NCBI GenBank assembly: GCA_019722365.1
Contig: JADFUC010001380.1
Span: 1,240,001 to 1,304,000, forward strand
Source: Lithospermum erythrorhizon
Lineage: Eukaryota; Streptophyta; Magnoliopsida; Boraginales; Boraginaceae
DNA: 64,000 bases
Direction: 5' to 3'
In this document: in pieces, positions 49,121 through 62,394 of the stretch
Position numbering within the stretch: position 1 is the stretch's first letter
How the letters are laid out: every line of letters begins with the position of its first letter
Notes under the pieces: model-generated
Seen by the model: the letters and a program-made list of their open reading frames with translations, nothing else
What the model was told of the DNA's origin: nothing
Databases searched by the model: none
Program-made: the position numbers and the translations under genes

Positions 49121-49846
49121 AATCAGGAATTGATTTTTATTGCATTTTATACAAATCTGAAAAGTGCCATATTGAGTTCTTGGTGTTTACTGATCTGGGC
49201 AGGTGTTTGTTTTGAAGTTCAGAGAGGTTCTGCTTTGTGGGGTGTAAGTTTACTGTAGTAAGAACTTGATGTTTTGCATAGTATTATAGATTTCAGTTTT
49301 TATTATATATATTCAAGAATTGATTTTTAATGCATTTTATACTTATATGAGAATTACCATATTGAGTTCTTGTTGTTTGCTGAAGAGGTTCTGCTTTGTA
49401 GGGTGTAAGTTTATTGTAGTAAGGACTTGATGTTTTAGATAGTTTTATAGATTTCAGTTGTTATTATTATTCACAATATATAATATATTTATAACAATCA
49501 AGGATTGATTTTTTGATGCATTTTATGCTTATATGAGAAATACCATATTGAGTTCTTGGTGTTTTCTGATCTGATTTTGCTTCGTGGGGTTTAAGTTTAC
49601 TGCATAAGGACTTGATGTTTTGGATAGTTTTATAGATTTCAGTTTTTATATAATATTATATATATAACAATCAAGAATTGATTTTTAATGCATTTTATGC
49701 TTATATGAGAAACACCATATTGAGTTCTTTGTGTTTTCTGATCTGGGCAGGTGTTTCATTTGAAGTTCAGAGAGGTTCTGCTTTCTGGGGTTGAAGTTTT
49801 CTGCAGAAAGGAGTTGATATTTTGGGTAGTCTTATAGATTTCAGTG
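49121..49846 (+). repeat. Tandem repeat in the FAB1C 5' region, four units of about 175-190 bp
   Basis: Units begin with AATCAAGAATTGATTTTT or a close variant at 49121, 49313, 49495 and 49669. Each contains TGCATTTTATRC, CCATATTGAGTTCTT, TTCTGCTT and TATAGATTTCAG. The units differ by substitutions and small deletions; units 1 and 4 both keep TGATCTGGGCAGGTGTTT, which units 2 and 3 lack. The array ends about 510 bases before the FAB1C start codon and probably lies in its 5' UTR or a 5' intron. Confidence 0.85.
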
Positions 49847-50355
49847 TTTTCTTGAGCTGAAGTTTGGATTTTTATCTTGTTGATGAGTAAAGATTTAGTC
49901 TTGGGGGTATATCTTGATGATGCTGGTATTGGTTAAGGGCCTGTAAGAGGTTTTCTTCGCTTTCTCGGGGTCAAAGAATTGTCTACTTTATGTGTTTTTA
50001 TTGCTATCTCTAGTGGTGTAATAATATTCATGATATTGGAGTATATATAGCAAGGTTTTGTGAGTTAAAGGTAGATGTTGTGAGCTTGGGCCTTGGAAGA
50101 TAATATTTTTGGTTAGTTTTCTTTCATACTGCAGCAAAGAAATTAGTTGGGTCAGTATACTTATAACAGAAACCCCACAATTTTTTATGTGGGATTGATA
50201 TGATAATTGATTGGTAAATTGCTATTGGATCGTTGAGATTTTTCGAGGTTTCTGAATTCATTAGTCAGATTAGAGACAGAAGAAAGTCCATATAGTTTTC
50301 TTCTTCTTGAAGAGGAAATTATCGTGGTTGAACCAAGGTGGGGAATTGCTGGTCT

Positions 50356-53300
50356 ATGGGAATACCTGATTCTGCACTAACTGATTTGGTAGAGATTGTT
50401 AGATCTTGGGTTTATAAGAGGACGGGTGATCTAACCATTTTATCCAGTGGATTCGACATGGCTGGTAAAGATTGCAAAATGTGTAGCGAGTGTAGGGTGA
50501 AGTCTGTGGAGTCTTGCCTGAAGTACCAGTGTGAAAGCTGTGCCCGGGTTTTGTGCGAGAATTGTGTGCAGAATTATGGATCAATTGGTGTAATCAGATC
50601 TGATGATCATGTGAGTAGGATGGAGGCTGTAATAAATATCCAGTGCTGCCAATTCTGTGCTGGCCTAAACACACAGCAGAAAGGTTCAAGGAAGAATTGT
50701 GACAAAGTATATCCTTCCGACTCCCCCAGACAAATACCGGAACCAGAGTCACCTACTTTTGGTCCAGAGAAGCTGGATGATTATTCTCCCCATGCTGTAT
50801 CTAAAAGTACTGTTGCATCATTTTCAAGTCATCCATCCATGGTATCTTTGCGTGGTTCTTCAAACAGGTATTGGTTTGAATCTTAATGTTGATAATTAAA
50901 AACAAATTTCTACTCCGTATTATTTTCTTATGTAATGGGAGTATAGCATAAGATCAATCTATGAAGATATTGTTTTTGTAAGGTTAACAATGAGTGTTTG
51001 GGAAGAAGAAATATATAAAGTGTTTTGCTTTGACATACCAGATGTCAACAAGAACAAAATTACACAAGGTTATTTGATGTCACACATCTAACATAATGAT
51101 TCTAATTTTACTGTTGACATAAACCTTTATATATTTGCTGCTTCTCATTCTTCTCAATGTTTTTTTTCTCCGGAGTGCAGGAGTGACGAAGAAGAGGAAG
51201 AGAACTCTACAAGTCACTTTTTTAGTGTATTTAATGAATATTACAATGATTCTTCCGATGTAGAGACAAGTAGTATTAGTGCTAGTCATGAATTTTACAG
51301 TTCTAAGTCAGTTGGGTCAAGTCCTTCTGACAGCCCCTCTAGGATTCATATTATATCCAATAGAGTTGGGCATCCTGTACAGCTAGGGCATCAGGGTACC
51401 TTGCGGTCTCTAAATGATGGTCCCTTTGTTCAAGAAGCCACGTCAATTTTGAAACGACCTGGTATAGGGACTGAGTTGACAAACCGTGACGCTGACAGTG
51501 CTGATTTGACTTCATTTGGTGACCAAAATAAGAAGCGGCTGGAGCCATTGGATTTTGAAAACAATGGTCTCATCTGGTTTCCTCCTCCAGCCGATGTTGA
51601 AGATGACGAGACCGAAAACAGCTTCTTCGCGTATGATGACGAGGATGATGATATTGGAGAACCATGCACACTATTTACCCGCAGTGATAGTTTCGCTAGT
51701 GACTTTCAAATGAAGGAGAGACATAGCGAGGAACAGAACAAACCTCTAAAAGCTATTGTAGATCGACATTTCAGAGCTCTTGTGTCTCAGCTATTGCAGG
51801 GGGAGGGTATTGGAGTTGATAACGATGATAGCAGCGAGGATTGGCTAGACATAATTACTTCAATTGCTTGGCAAGCGGCAAATTATGTAAAGCCAGATAC
51901 TAGTAGAGGTGGAAGTATGGATCCCAGTGACTATGTAAAAATTAAGTGCTTGGCATTGGGAAGTCCTAGTGAAAGGTACAATGATGTATTTTCAAGTCAG
52001 ATGCTATCTCCAAATTGTTCATATTTCTCCATCTACATGATCTTATTATGCTAATCTTTTATTTCTTTTACTTGTTCAGTACTCTTATTAGAGGAGTAGT
52101 CTGCACAAAGAATATAAAACACAAGCGCATGACTTCGCAGTACAAAAATCCTAAGATGCTTCTTTTAGGAGGTGCTCTCGAGTACCAGAGGCTTCCTAAT
52201 CAACTTGCATCTCTCGATACACTGTTGCAACAGGTTCTGAATTGCTAAATGTGAGTTTTACATGATTTTCAAAGGGAAAAAGATGACTTACATATTTTGT
52301 TTTCTCTGCAGGAAAGTGAACACATAAAGATGATCATTTCGAAAATAGAAGCACACCATCCGAATGTGCTGCTTGTAGAGAAGACGGTATCATCACGTGC
52401 CCAAGAATATCTTTTGGCTAAAGATATCTCCTTAGTATTAAATGTTAAAAGGCCATTACTAGAACGTATAGCAAGGTGCACTGGCGCTCTAATCACTCCT
52501 TCGATTGATAAGCTTTCCACAACACGAGTCGGCCACTGTGAACTCTTTCGATTAGAAAAAATATCTGAAGAGCATGAATTTGTCAACCAGGTCAATAAGA
52601 AGCCGTCAAAAACACTGATGTATTTTGAGGGATGTCCTAGACGTCTAGGCTGTACGGTATGTTGCACAATTTCCGCACTTACATTACTTCATTAGCTAAC
52701 TTTGTAATGAATCTTTAGTGGCCAAATGTTTTCCACTGGTCTCCTGAAATAGCAAGTGTTCCGTACCTTGCTGTTGGGTGCACCTGCTTCTTTATTAGTA
52801 AGCTGGACCTGAAAATCTCTGGATCCCTAGGGCCCACCAGTAGCACAATTATGTCTGGAATTTCATGACATCAAGAACTTAAAATTATGCTTTGCTGGTT
52901 AATTCTTGGTGATTATCACATATATAAACATATTTCTGCTAATTGAAATTGAAAGAATGCAGCTGCACACCTGCTACAGGTCATGGACTAAGGAATAAGG
53001 GACTAAGCTTTAAAGACGGACACTTTTGCTCGCACCTTTCTGTTATCAACATTAAACTCGATCATAAATTAGGTCCTATATCGAAATGAGTTTGAAGCGT
53101 AAGTCTGTTGGTAATGGAATATACTTTGGCAGACTGCTAATGTCTCACATTTCAAGTTGTTACATGTGTCTCATTTTGTAGTTTTAAACATATTACTGTA
53201 AGGGTTACTTAGTATTTTTCTCCCCAACTTCTCTTCCTTAGATTACTTGAATCTTGTGTTCTTCGCATGAGGAGTATTCGTTCTTTGTGATGCATCCAGA

Positions 53301-56300
53301 ATTGTTTATCGTATTAACTTGTGAACTCTTGTTATCAGATATTTAAACACATACAGTGTCTCTTCATCATTCATTCTTTGTTGACCTCATCTAGTGGGAA
53401 CACTTAATGCATGTGGTTTGCTTTTGAGGCATCATAAACATGTCATAATTATGATCCAGTATATCATCAACAACAATGAGAAAGTACTAATGACTTAGGA
53501 CATTATGGTTTTGGCATTTTGCAGGTCTTGCTGAAGGGCTCATGTCATGAAGAACTAAAGAAGGTGAAGCATGTAGTACAATATGCCGTTTTCGCAGCGT
53601 ACCACCTGTCTCTTGAGACTTCATTCCTAGCTGACGAGGGTGCTAGTCTACCCAGGGTCACATTAAACTCCTCAATTGTCCTACCAGATAGGGTAACCAC
53701 AGACAATACCATTTCATTGATCTCAGCATCAGATGTTTCTGAAACCCATGAAAACGTTTCTGATGTCCCAAATGATGAAATAAGATCGTCATATATCAAT
53801 ATTGATTTTGGGTTGCAGAAGTCATTGTCTGAGTCCTATACTATTGCTTCCATGTCAGAAGAATGCATCCCCAGACTATTGGACTCTACTGAGGACTTTA
53901 AGAATTTGGCAGATAATCATAGGGAGACAGCTCTTAGTGTTAATCATAGGATTAAAGATGATATCCATGAAGTATCAGTGGAAGATGATAGTGAAGAGAA
54001 GCAACAAGGTGCCCCTTCTGACCTAAAAGTGGTGGAAGGACTTGTAGATGCTGATCCTTCAACCGAATTCTGTCCAACAACTGACAGTCACCAGAGCATA
54101 TTGGTGTCTTTTTCTAGCCGTTGTGTGCTAAGTGGCACTGTATGTGAACGCTCTAGACTCATCCGCATCAAGTATTATGGATGTTTTGATAAGCCCCTGG
54201 GTAGGTATCTTCAAGATGATCTATTTGATCAGGTAAAATTTTCACTCTATTATATAGTTTGACCTTTAAATTTGCTCCATCCATTGTTCGCTAATGTGTT
54301 CTCTGTTATGTTCGCTAATGAGCTCTCTGTTACCAGGCAGCCTGCTGTAGGTCATGCAAGGAGCCAACTGAAGCTCACGTGATATGCTATACCCATCCGC
54401 AAGGGAATCTAACAATTAATGTAAAGCGTCTTTTTTCATTGGTTCTTCCTGGCGAACGTGATGGAAAGATATGGATGTGGCATCGTTGCCTCAGGTGTAG
54501 TCCCTCGGGAGGAGTTCCACCAGCAACTCGCCGAGTTGTTATGTCTGATGCCGCTTGGGGGCTATCTTTTGGGAAGTTTTTGGAACTTAGTTTCTCAAAC
54601 CATGCAACTGCAAACCGTATTGCAAGCTGTGGTCATTCCTTGCAGAAGGATTGCCTGCGTTTTTATGGGTAAGTGAAAATTTTAGGTTTTATTATTTTAT
54701 TATTGTTATTAAATTTGCAAGTGATAACGTTCCATTTACATTGCTGGCTAATGTGGTTATGTTTAATACGTTGTTTTCCTCTCATCAGTTATGGGAACAT
54801 GGTTGCATTCTTTCGGTATTCTCCAGTTGATATTCATTCGGTCAGTTTGCCCCCATCGGTTCTAGAGTTTAATGGCCTGACAGAACATGATTGGATAAGA
54901 AAAGAAGCAATGGAGGTGCCACCACATCTTTACTAACATTTGTTGATATTGTTTATAACGATGCAATAATAATGCTTCACTGAAATATTATTTTCCTGTT
55001 CCATTTTATTTGGCAGATCTCAAGGAAAGTGGAACTACTGTACACTGAAATATCAAGTGTTCTTCGCTGCATCGAAGAAAAGTGTTCATCTTATGGTTCT
55101 GGAATTCATGATCCAAATGAGTTAATTAACCATATAATGGAGTTATATGACCTTCTTGTCAAAGAAAGAAATGAATATAGTGTGAGTAATGGTCTCTCCA
55201 GGACATTATCTTTTGGAATTTCATTGAGTGGTTTTTCAGTTAATATCCATTAATTGCACTCATCACTTACTCAAGGCTTCAACTTTTTCATTGTTTGGTT
55301 TGGTTCTCAGGACCTGCTATGGTCAGCAACTGATGGAAATTCAGAACCAGCTCAGGGGACAGTAGATATACTTGAACTGAATCGTGTGAGGCGCTCTCTC
55401 CTAATTGAATTGCATGTTTGGGATAGTCGGATTTGTGCATTAGAAACTTTGTTTGAGAGTTGTGCTAATTCCAAGGCCTCCAATGATGCTTCATCTTCTG
55501 CTGGGATGCAAGAATGTTCAACTAATGCTAGTTTACAATATGAAACTCTCGAGCATGTCCATAAAGAAATTATGCGCGAAGATTCGAGGTTGAATGGATA
55601 TACTGGAAATGATTTGCAATCTGAAGAAGCCAATTCTCTTAAGGATACATCTTTAGAACGTGCTCCTTCAGCTGCATCTGTTCTCTCCGACAAAATAGAT
55701 TCTGCGTGGACAGGTGCAGAGCAGCCCTTGGGGAAATCACAATTATCTCGATCCCCACTAGGAGAGAGATCTGAAGCCTACAGGAAAATAGATCAAACTG
55801 ACAACCGTACATTAAGAAAATTCATGGCCCCTTCTAGGGTTTATTCCTTTGATTCAGCTGTGAGATGTCAAGAAAATTTCAAGAAAGGACTACCACCTTC
55901 TTCGTTGCATTTGTCGACCCTTAGATCTTTTAATGCTTCTGGAGATTACAAGTGTATGGTCAGTGATGATCCTGTGTCTTATATGCAAAGGACATATTCT
56001 CAAATGTCTATTGCTGAGGCCCAGAAGATTAATCTATCATCTAGTCGATTTTCTTCTTTCATATCTTCTATCTCTCTAACCCCCGCAGGAGCACGATTGA
56101 TGGTTCCCAATAATAGAAAGAGCAATATTGTTATTGCTGTCTATGACAATGAACCCACAAGCATAATATCCTATGTGATTGCTTCAAAAGAGCATGAGGA
56201 CTTTATAGCGGATAAACAAAATGCTCCTGATAGAGGCTACACTGGAAGTCCGGTAGCTTCAAACATTTCTGGTTGGCAGTCCTTTGGTTCCCTGGATTTG

Positions 56301-57339
56301 GATTATATGCAGTATGGAAGCTATGGCTCCGAGGATGCATCAAATACAATGAGTTTCTTCACAGATCCTAAGAGTTCTCCACACTTGAAAGTTTCTTTCG
56401 AGGATGAATCTTTCGGTGCAGATGGAAAAGTGAAGTTCTTTGTAACATGCTACTTCGCCAAGCAATTTGATGCTCTTAGACAAAGATGCTGTCCCAATGA
56501 GGTAGATTTCTTATGTTCTTTGAGCCGCTGTAGGAGATGGAGTGCCCAAGGGGGAAAGAGCAATGTTTACTTTGCGAAGTCAATGGATGAAAGATTCATT
56601 ATAAAACAAGTTACAAGGACCGAGTTGGAATCTTTCGAAGAGTTTGCACCTGAATATTTTAAATATCTTACAGATTCACTCAGCTCTGGTAGTCCAACAT
56701 GCCTTGCTAAAATTCTTGGAATATATCAGGTAACTTCAATCCCTAAGCATTCTCTTCAGTCTTGAGGTGTGTACCACAGTTCTGTTTGAGGTTGTATGAT
56801 GTACTTGCATCTATTTCCCTAATGTTTTATCCAATTATCAGTGATCATTGTTAAAAACGACAAGTCTTACGTTGTAAATGCAGGTGACAGTGAAAAACAT
56901 GAAAAGCGGGAAAGAAACGAAAATGGACTTGATGGTGATGGAGAATCTATTTTATGGAAAGAACATCTCAAGGATTTATGATCTTAAAGGCTCGGTGAGA
57001 TCTCGCTACAATGCAGATACAACTGGAAGAAACAAAGTGTTGTTGGATATGAATCTTTTGGAAACACTGCGCACAAAGCCAATATTTCCAGATGTGATGG
57101 ACTACTCTCTGCTGGTTGGCGTCGATGAGGAGCGCAAGGAGCTCGTGTTGGGGATCATAGATTTCATGAGACAGTACACTTGGGACAAGCACTTAGAGAC
57201 ATGGGTGAAAGCATCTGGAATACTTGGCGGACCAAAGAATGCATCGCCAACGATAGTTTCTCCGAAGCAATACAAGAAAAGATTCAGAAAAGCAATGACA
57301 ACATATTTTCTAACTGTGCCTGATCAATGGTCCTCTTGA
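50356..57339 (+). CDS. FAB1C: FAB1C/D-type 1-phosphatidylinositol-3-phosphate 5-kinase
   Basis: Ten exons: 50356-50867, 51181-51975, 52080-52233, 52312-52656, 53525-54232, 54337-54668, 54789-54915, 55017-55181, 55311-56729, 56884-57339. All introns are GT-AG, frames join cleanly, and the product is about 1670 residues, close to Arabidopsis FAB1C. The enzyme phosphorylates PtdIns3P to PtdIns(3,5)P2 on endosomal and vacuolar membranes. The N-terminus (MGIPDSALTDLVE) and a Cys cluster (residues 39-105) lack the FYVE R(R/K)HHCR core, as in classes C/D. A Cpn60/TCP1-like domain spans about 360-640 (IVDRHFRALVSQLL, LLLGGALEYQR), a conserved Cys-rich part about 815-990 (CCRSCKEP, WHRCLRC), and the PIP kinase about 1420-1665 (GGKSNVYFAKS, FIIKQV, IYDLKGS, MDYSLLVG, GIIDFMRQYT). 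The ATG at 50356 matches the family start. No break was seen. Confidence 0.93.
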
Positions 57340-57420
57340 ACTTTATTATTTTATTCTAAGATGTACAATTTAAAAAATTCAAAAAAAATTTTATCAAAAG
57401 TATTTTACGACCTAATTGCA

Positions 57421-57911
57421 TGTGTTGTGATTATAGGTCAAACTAACCACCAAACTCTACAATGAAGGCACCATGTATAAATTTAAAATAACAACACAAA
57501 TTATGTGTTTCCTCTCAATGTGAAAGGTACCCCCGGTTATACCTTAGAAATCCACTAAAAATCAAACCCAAGATTATTACACTACTCATCGTTTGTATCA
57601 CTCAATTGAGTAATATTTTATAACTTAGTATTTCACTAACAGTGTTTCACAATATTATTGATGATGATTCAATAATATTCTCTCTGGTCAAGCTGTGAGT
57701 GTTAATTCTCATGACAAAACATATAGAAAACTCTATAACCGCCTTCAAATTTCGCATTCTTCTATCATCAGACTCGCCATCTGACCTATACTCAACGACG
57801 GAGGTCATGACAAAGAACTACCCGTGAGAGCCAATACTTCTTATCATGGACTCTCCATAGCACCGCTAATTACTATGGAGGTCACAGCGTGGCATGAAGA
57901 AAATTTCTTCA
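57421..57911 (-). repeat. 3' LTR of the Tnt1-like element
   Basis: Pairs with 61849-62394; shared blocks include GGTCAAACTAACCACCAAAC (one difference) and ACAATATTATTGATGATGAT. It begins TGTG and ends about TTTCTTCA. It may supply part of the FAB1C 3' UTR or polyadenylation region. Confidence 0.8.
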
Positions 57912-58344
57912 AACACCATTCTCAGCAGTTCTCTTTAGATTATTCGCCTGAAGGCCGATCAAGTCAACACAACTTAGTTTTCCTATCACCACTCAGAACA
58001 TATCAAATTCTGATTTCGATCCTGAATCTTCTCTCAAGCTCGTAACCTATTCTCCAATACGTACCGTATAAAATGGTACCTCAATTCTATATGCTTGGTT
58101 CTAGCATGAAATACGGGATTTTTTCACGATAAATAGCACTGACTATCACACAAAGATAATGTATTACTACTATGCTCAAGATTCAACTCTCTTTTAGAAA
58201 AAGTTTCAGAACCATATCATCTCCTTCACAACTTCAAATGCCCATAGCAACATACTCACAATTTGACACGTTACCATAGCCCTACTAATAGCAAGACTTC
58301 CAAACGTGAACACATATCTACTAGTAGATTTTCTACTATCAACA

Positions 58345-58557
58345 TCACCACCCATTGTCGCATCTACATTCTATCAACCCAATATCGATTTTCGAAACAC
58401 AAAGCCTTATCAAGACTACTATCTCGTATCTTAAAATCCACTTTACAACTTCCCCAATGTTCTCTACCCGGGTTAGACATATATCTACTAACAACCCCAA
58501 TCGCATGTGCAATATCGTGTCTAGCGCACAATTCATTGCATACATAAGACTACCCAT
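58345..58557 (-). pseudogene. Copia RNase H-proximal remnant
   Basis: Reads MGSLMYAM at the start and GEVVKWILRY further on, matching the conserved SLMYAM ... H-W-A-KWILRYL segment before the Copia RNase H domain. Frame errors lie between them. Confidence 0.65.
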
Positions 58558-58839
58558 CGCAGGCTACAAGCAATTTTATCCATATGCTAAATCATCCTCG
58601 CCTCAAGTGATTGTTCTACGATAATTTAAAATGCAGCAAATTTTATCTGGCATGCATCGGGTTTTGTATCCAACACGCTGAACCGGCTGATCACCTTCTT
58701 CGTATTCTCCTTCCTGTGTCAACTTTGAGAATTTCGATCTCGACATTCTCATCCCCAAGATTTGCTTTGGTGATCACCTAGGTCTTTCATTGCAAATCTA
58801 ATCGATAAATCTTTTTTCAACATATTTATCTTATGCAAA

Positions 58840-59373
58840 TCACCTCCCACTATCAAATATATCATCCACATAAAGCGAGTGTATCAATGTTTTTTCAAAC
58901 CTCTCATGTAACAACAAGTGATACAAGCCTTCAAAATTATCAAAGGTTGCGTTCCGACGCCTTGAGCTTGTTTCTGGCCATACAAGCTCTTCCGAAGTTC
59001 GTGTGCCAAATATTCTTTTCTTTTTAACCAAACCTTGAGGTTGCTTCATGAATATTTCTTCATCCAAGTCACCATGTAAAAATGCAGTTTTTACATCCAT
59101 CTGTTGAAGGTGCAGATTATCCCTTGCTACCAACCCAAGAACAGTTCTGATTGTCACTAGTTTGACTACGGGTGAGAATATTTCAGTGTAGTCAATACCT
59201 TCCTTCTGTTGAAATCCTTTGACAACCAATCGAGCCTTGTACCGTTTACTACCATCCTGTTCTTCCTTGATTCGATAGACCCATTTGTTCTGCAATATTC
59301 TTTTCTGGCTATTCGGCGGTTTAACCAACTCCCATGTCATATTTGTCATCAATGACTCCATCTCCTCTTTCAT
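58840..59373 (-). pseudogene. Copia reverse transcriptase remnant
   Basis: A 177-residue open frame: MTWELVKPPNSQK, NKWVYRIKEEQDGSKRYKAR, VKGFQQKEGIDYTEIFSPVV, QQMDVKTAFLHGDLDEEIFM, and near the end LYVDD, the catalytic YVDD box. The middle (after QGLVKKK) is scrambled by frameshifts. The frame stops shortly after YVDD, so thumb and RNase H parts are detached. Confidence 0.85.
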
Positions 59374-59800
59374 TGCTAACTCCCACTTAATCGCATCATC
59401 ACATTGTACTGCTTCATCATAACTAATGTTGACGCTTTGCCGCTTAACAATAAGAAGTTAAGCAGATGGAGCACACTCAGTTGGGTCCGCTTGCTCTTCT
59501 AATCTTCTAGACTCCGGTATTTCTGCCTTCTTGTATCGTATGTTGTCCTCATCCTCGCCTACCTCTTCTTTATCGCGTCAAATTCCTCCTCCGTAGGTGA
59601 CATGTCATCAAAGGATCTTCGTGTTTACTTTCTCCGGAGTAGGCAATGATCTAAGTTGGCGCTATTTGAAGAAACCGAAATCAAGCTTCCTCCGAGTTGC
59701 AGCCTGTGATTTTTTCTCAAACTTCTTCCCAACCCTTTTGTCTATCTTTGTATAACACCTCTTCATTAAAGATCACATCCATACGTATGATCTTCCAGCT

Positions 59801-60016
59801 TCAAATCATAGAACTGAGAGTCCTATATCGCTTATAATCGAGTAAATAACAAATAATACTAGATTTTGCATCAAGTTTACTTCTAGAATTTGCATCCACA
59901 TGAACATAAGCTAAACAACCAAATACTCTTAGGAAAGATAAGTTTACCTTCTTTGAACTCCATACTTCTTCAGGAATTTTGAAATCCAGAGGGACTGAGG
60001 ATCCTCTATTAATCAA
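59801..60016 (-). pseudogene. Integrase C-terminal remnant of the Tnt1-like element
   Basis: The frame reads PEEVWSSKKVNLSFLRVFGCLAYVHVDANSRSKLDAKS, the conserved segment between the Copia integrase core and reverse transcriptase. More degraded integrase lies upstream to about 60600. Confidence 0.75.
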
Positions 60017-61467
60017 GAAGGCTGCAGTGATTGATCGTGATCAGCCCGTAACGCCCGAGGTAATCTAATGTAACCTCATACCCTGGCACATTCATTTAAC
60101 GCTCGCTTCATCATCTCACCTACTCGCTCGGCTGGGGTGTTCCCGAATAGTCTCTCGTGATTTTGATCTCATTCTCAAAGATAAGATTGTTTGAAATCAC
60201 GATCAGTATATTCACTCCCATTATCTGATCTCAAACACTTCACTTTCTCAAATTTAGCCTTGTTCTCAACCGCAACTTTCCAATTTTAAAGACTTATAAA
60301 CTCTCGTGATTTGTGTTTCATGAAATAAACCCAAACCTTCCTAGTTGCATCATTAATAAAGGTTACATAATATAATGAACCTCCCACATAACCAACCGGT
60401 GCAGGTCCCCATACATCTGTGTGAACTAACTCTAGCCTATCGACTGCTTAACCCTAATTTTAACAAACCGACCTTCTTTTTGCTTTCCCAAACATTACCT
60501 CACAGATATGACGATCAAATGCATTTCAATTAAAGTATTAAATTGTTTGACTAGCAATTTCATCCCTTTCTCACTCATGACCTGCATTTATCAGGCTATG
60601 CCTTCGCCTTCTCAGAATCAACAAAGAACTATTGCATTTCCTCGAGAACCTCCAAGTAGCGCACCCATCTTCTGACCCCGAGCCACGGTCATTGCTCCAC
60701 GTGCTACTTTCCAGTTGCCATCACCGAACGTTGTTCGATAGCCATCTCCATCCAAATTGACTAACGTAAATCAAGTGTTTTCACAGCTTGGTACATGTCT
60801 CACCTTATCAATTTCCAGATATAACCATTCGATACTAAATTTACATCTCCCATACCATGAATATTTAATGGTTCACCATCGCCAGTGATGAACTGGGTCT
60901 AATAATTCGGCTATATAATTCACTAATATATCCCGAAAGTAAAGCGTAGTATGAAACGATGCAACTGTATCTGTGGATCCAAGAATTAATGTAACAATCA
61001 ACTGACAAGAGTAAATAAGATTCAAGGCAGTCATCAACAACATCGGGACGCCATATTTATGTTGTTGTCCCGACCTGCTTTGCGTGGCTCACGTGACATG
61101 TCTTGCCACAACCCCAAAGACTCGCAGTATCGCCCTCCAAATTTCCCGACCTCCCACTCCTACCTCTCGACTGAATCTCCATTTATTCTCGCTATTACCT
61201 ATGTTCCGCCCACTTTCTACATTCAATGTAGAACATTTGTCTTCCATATCAGTTTTACACACTTTCTCAGATAAATAGCATTACTGCACTACCTTAAGCT
61301 TCAACTTATCATTGCCTACATAGTTACTAACTCAGAGGCCCTCCGTGGGTTCTAAATCCATTTTGGCAAAGATGCCAATAATATCAATGCTTGTAACTCA
61401 TCATCAAATTCAATCGAAATAGTAGATAACTGGTTTATTAAACTATTGGAAGTCATTACGCGCCTAC

Positions 61468-61836
61468 ATGAAAGATTTTATGACACCCTCAAGTGAAACA
61501 ACCGCTTCATTAACCGTACTCGTTGTTAGTCAATGGCTTCTCATACGTATTCACAACGATTCATCGACCTTTGGTTGTGAGTCTCCTAACATTAACCACG
61601 CTTCCTGGGACAAACAATGTCCGATCACACCTAAGACCTGTCTGTCTAACTCTTTCCATTCTTCCTCATCCATCTTCTCCGCTTATCACCTAATGGCTTG
61701 TTCAGCTTTTTATCATACAGATAATCCTCCATATTCACCTTCCAACGCGGTAAATCTATCCCGCCAAACTTCCCTACAATATGAATCATCACCCTTCATT
61801 TCTTCGACATTGAATCATGATTTAATCAAGAAGCTA
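61468..61836 (-). pseudogene. gag remnant of the Tnt1-like element
   Basis: Across frames the minus strand reads KFGGIDLPRWKVNMEDYLYD, then MDEEEWKELDRQVLGVIG and HCLSQEAWLML, the N-terminal pattern of Tnt1-type gag. Frameshifts separate the pieces. Confidence 0.65.
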
Positions 61837-61847
61837 GCTCGATACCA
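61837..61847 (-). other. Primer-binding site of the Tnt1-like element
   Basis: The minus strand reads TGGTATCGAGC next to the 5' LTR. This is the initiator-Met-tRNA complement TGGTATCAGAGC with one base lost. Confidence 0.7.
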
Positions 61848-61848
61848 A

Positions 61849-62394
61849 TCAATAGCGATTATAGGCCTAAACTAACCACCAAACCTAAACAATCGATGTT
61901 AACGATAAGAATCATAAAAGAACAATAATAAATTTATACGGCCCTCAACGTGAAATGTACGCCTTGTTGTCAGCCGCAGAATCCACTAAAAACCAAACCG
62001 GAAGATTGTTACAATTACCTATCAAGCTAGAACACTCAATTGAGTAATACTTTATAACTTAGTATTCTCAATAACAAAGCCTCACAATATTATTGATGAT
62101 GATTCAATAATATTCTCTCTAGAAGTTGTTTAGTATGTTAATTTTGTGATACAAAACATATAGAAAACGCCTCTATATATATAAGAAAACTTCTAACCTA
62201 ACTTGACTCAAAATAGGTAACTTTAGAGTCCAAAACCGCCTCAAATTCTTATCTTCGCTACCATCGTGACCTATACTCACGATGGAGGTCACGACAGCAA
62301 CCACCCAGAGCCAATGTACTATCGGTGATCTCTTCATCGTGACTCGCCACTCAATGCATGGAGGTCACGACAAGGTAATAAGAAAATTTCTTCA
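61849..62394 (-). repeat. 5' LTR of the Tnt1-like element
   Basis: Longer than its partner by about 55 bases, mainly in the CTCTATATATATAAG to CAAAACCGCC part near 62170-62240. Its plus-strand left end is mutated (TCAATAGCG against TGTGTTGTG). Confidence 0.8.

Larger units (their letters stand above)
57421..62394 (-). mobile_element. Tnt1-like Copia retrotransposon, near full length, inactivated
   Basis: Two related direct repeats (57421-57911 and 61849-62394) flank degraded gag, integrase, reverse transcriptase and RNase H regions read on the minus strand in the Copia order. A tRNA-iMet-type primer site lies just inside the right (5') LTR. The coding region is interrupted by stops and frameshifts; the longest surviving frame is the reverse transcriptase. 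The LTRs differ by many changes and indels, so the insertion is old. It sits only about 80 bp beyond the FAB1C stop codon. No target duplication could be confirmed (TTGCA on the left has no clear partner). Confidence 0.88.

Noticed and set aside
50338..50355. Earlier start for FAB1C at a GTG codon
   Set aside because: GTG is not expected to start a plant nuclear gene; the ATG at 50356 gives the family N-terminus MGIPD.
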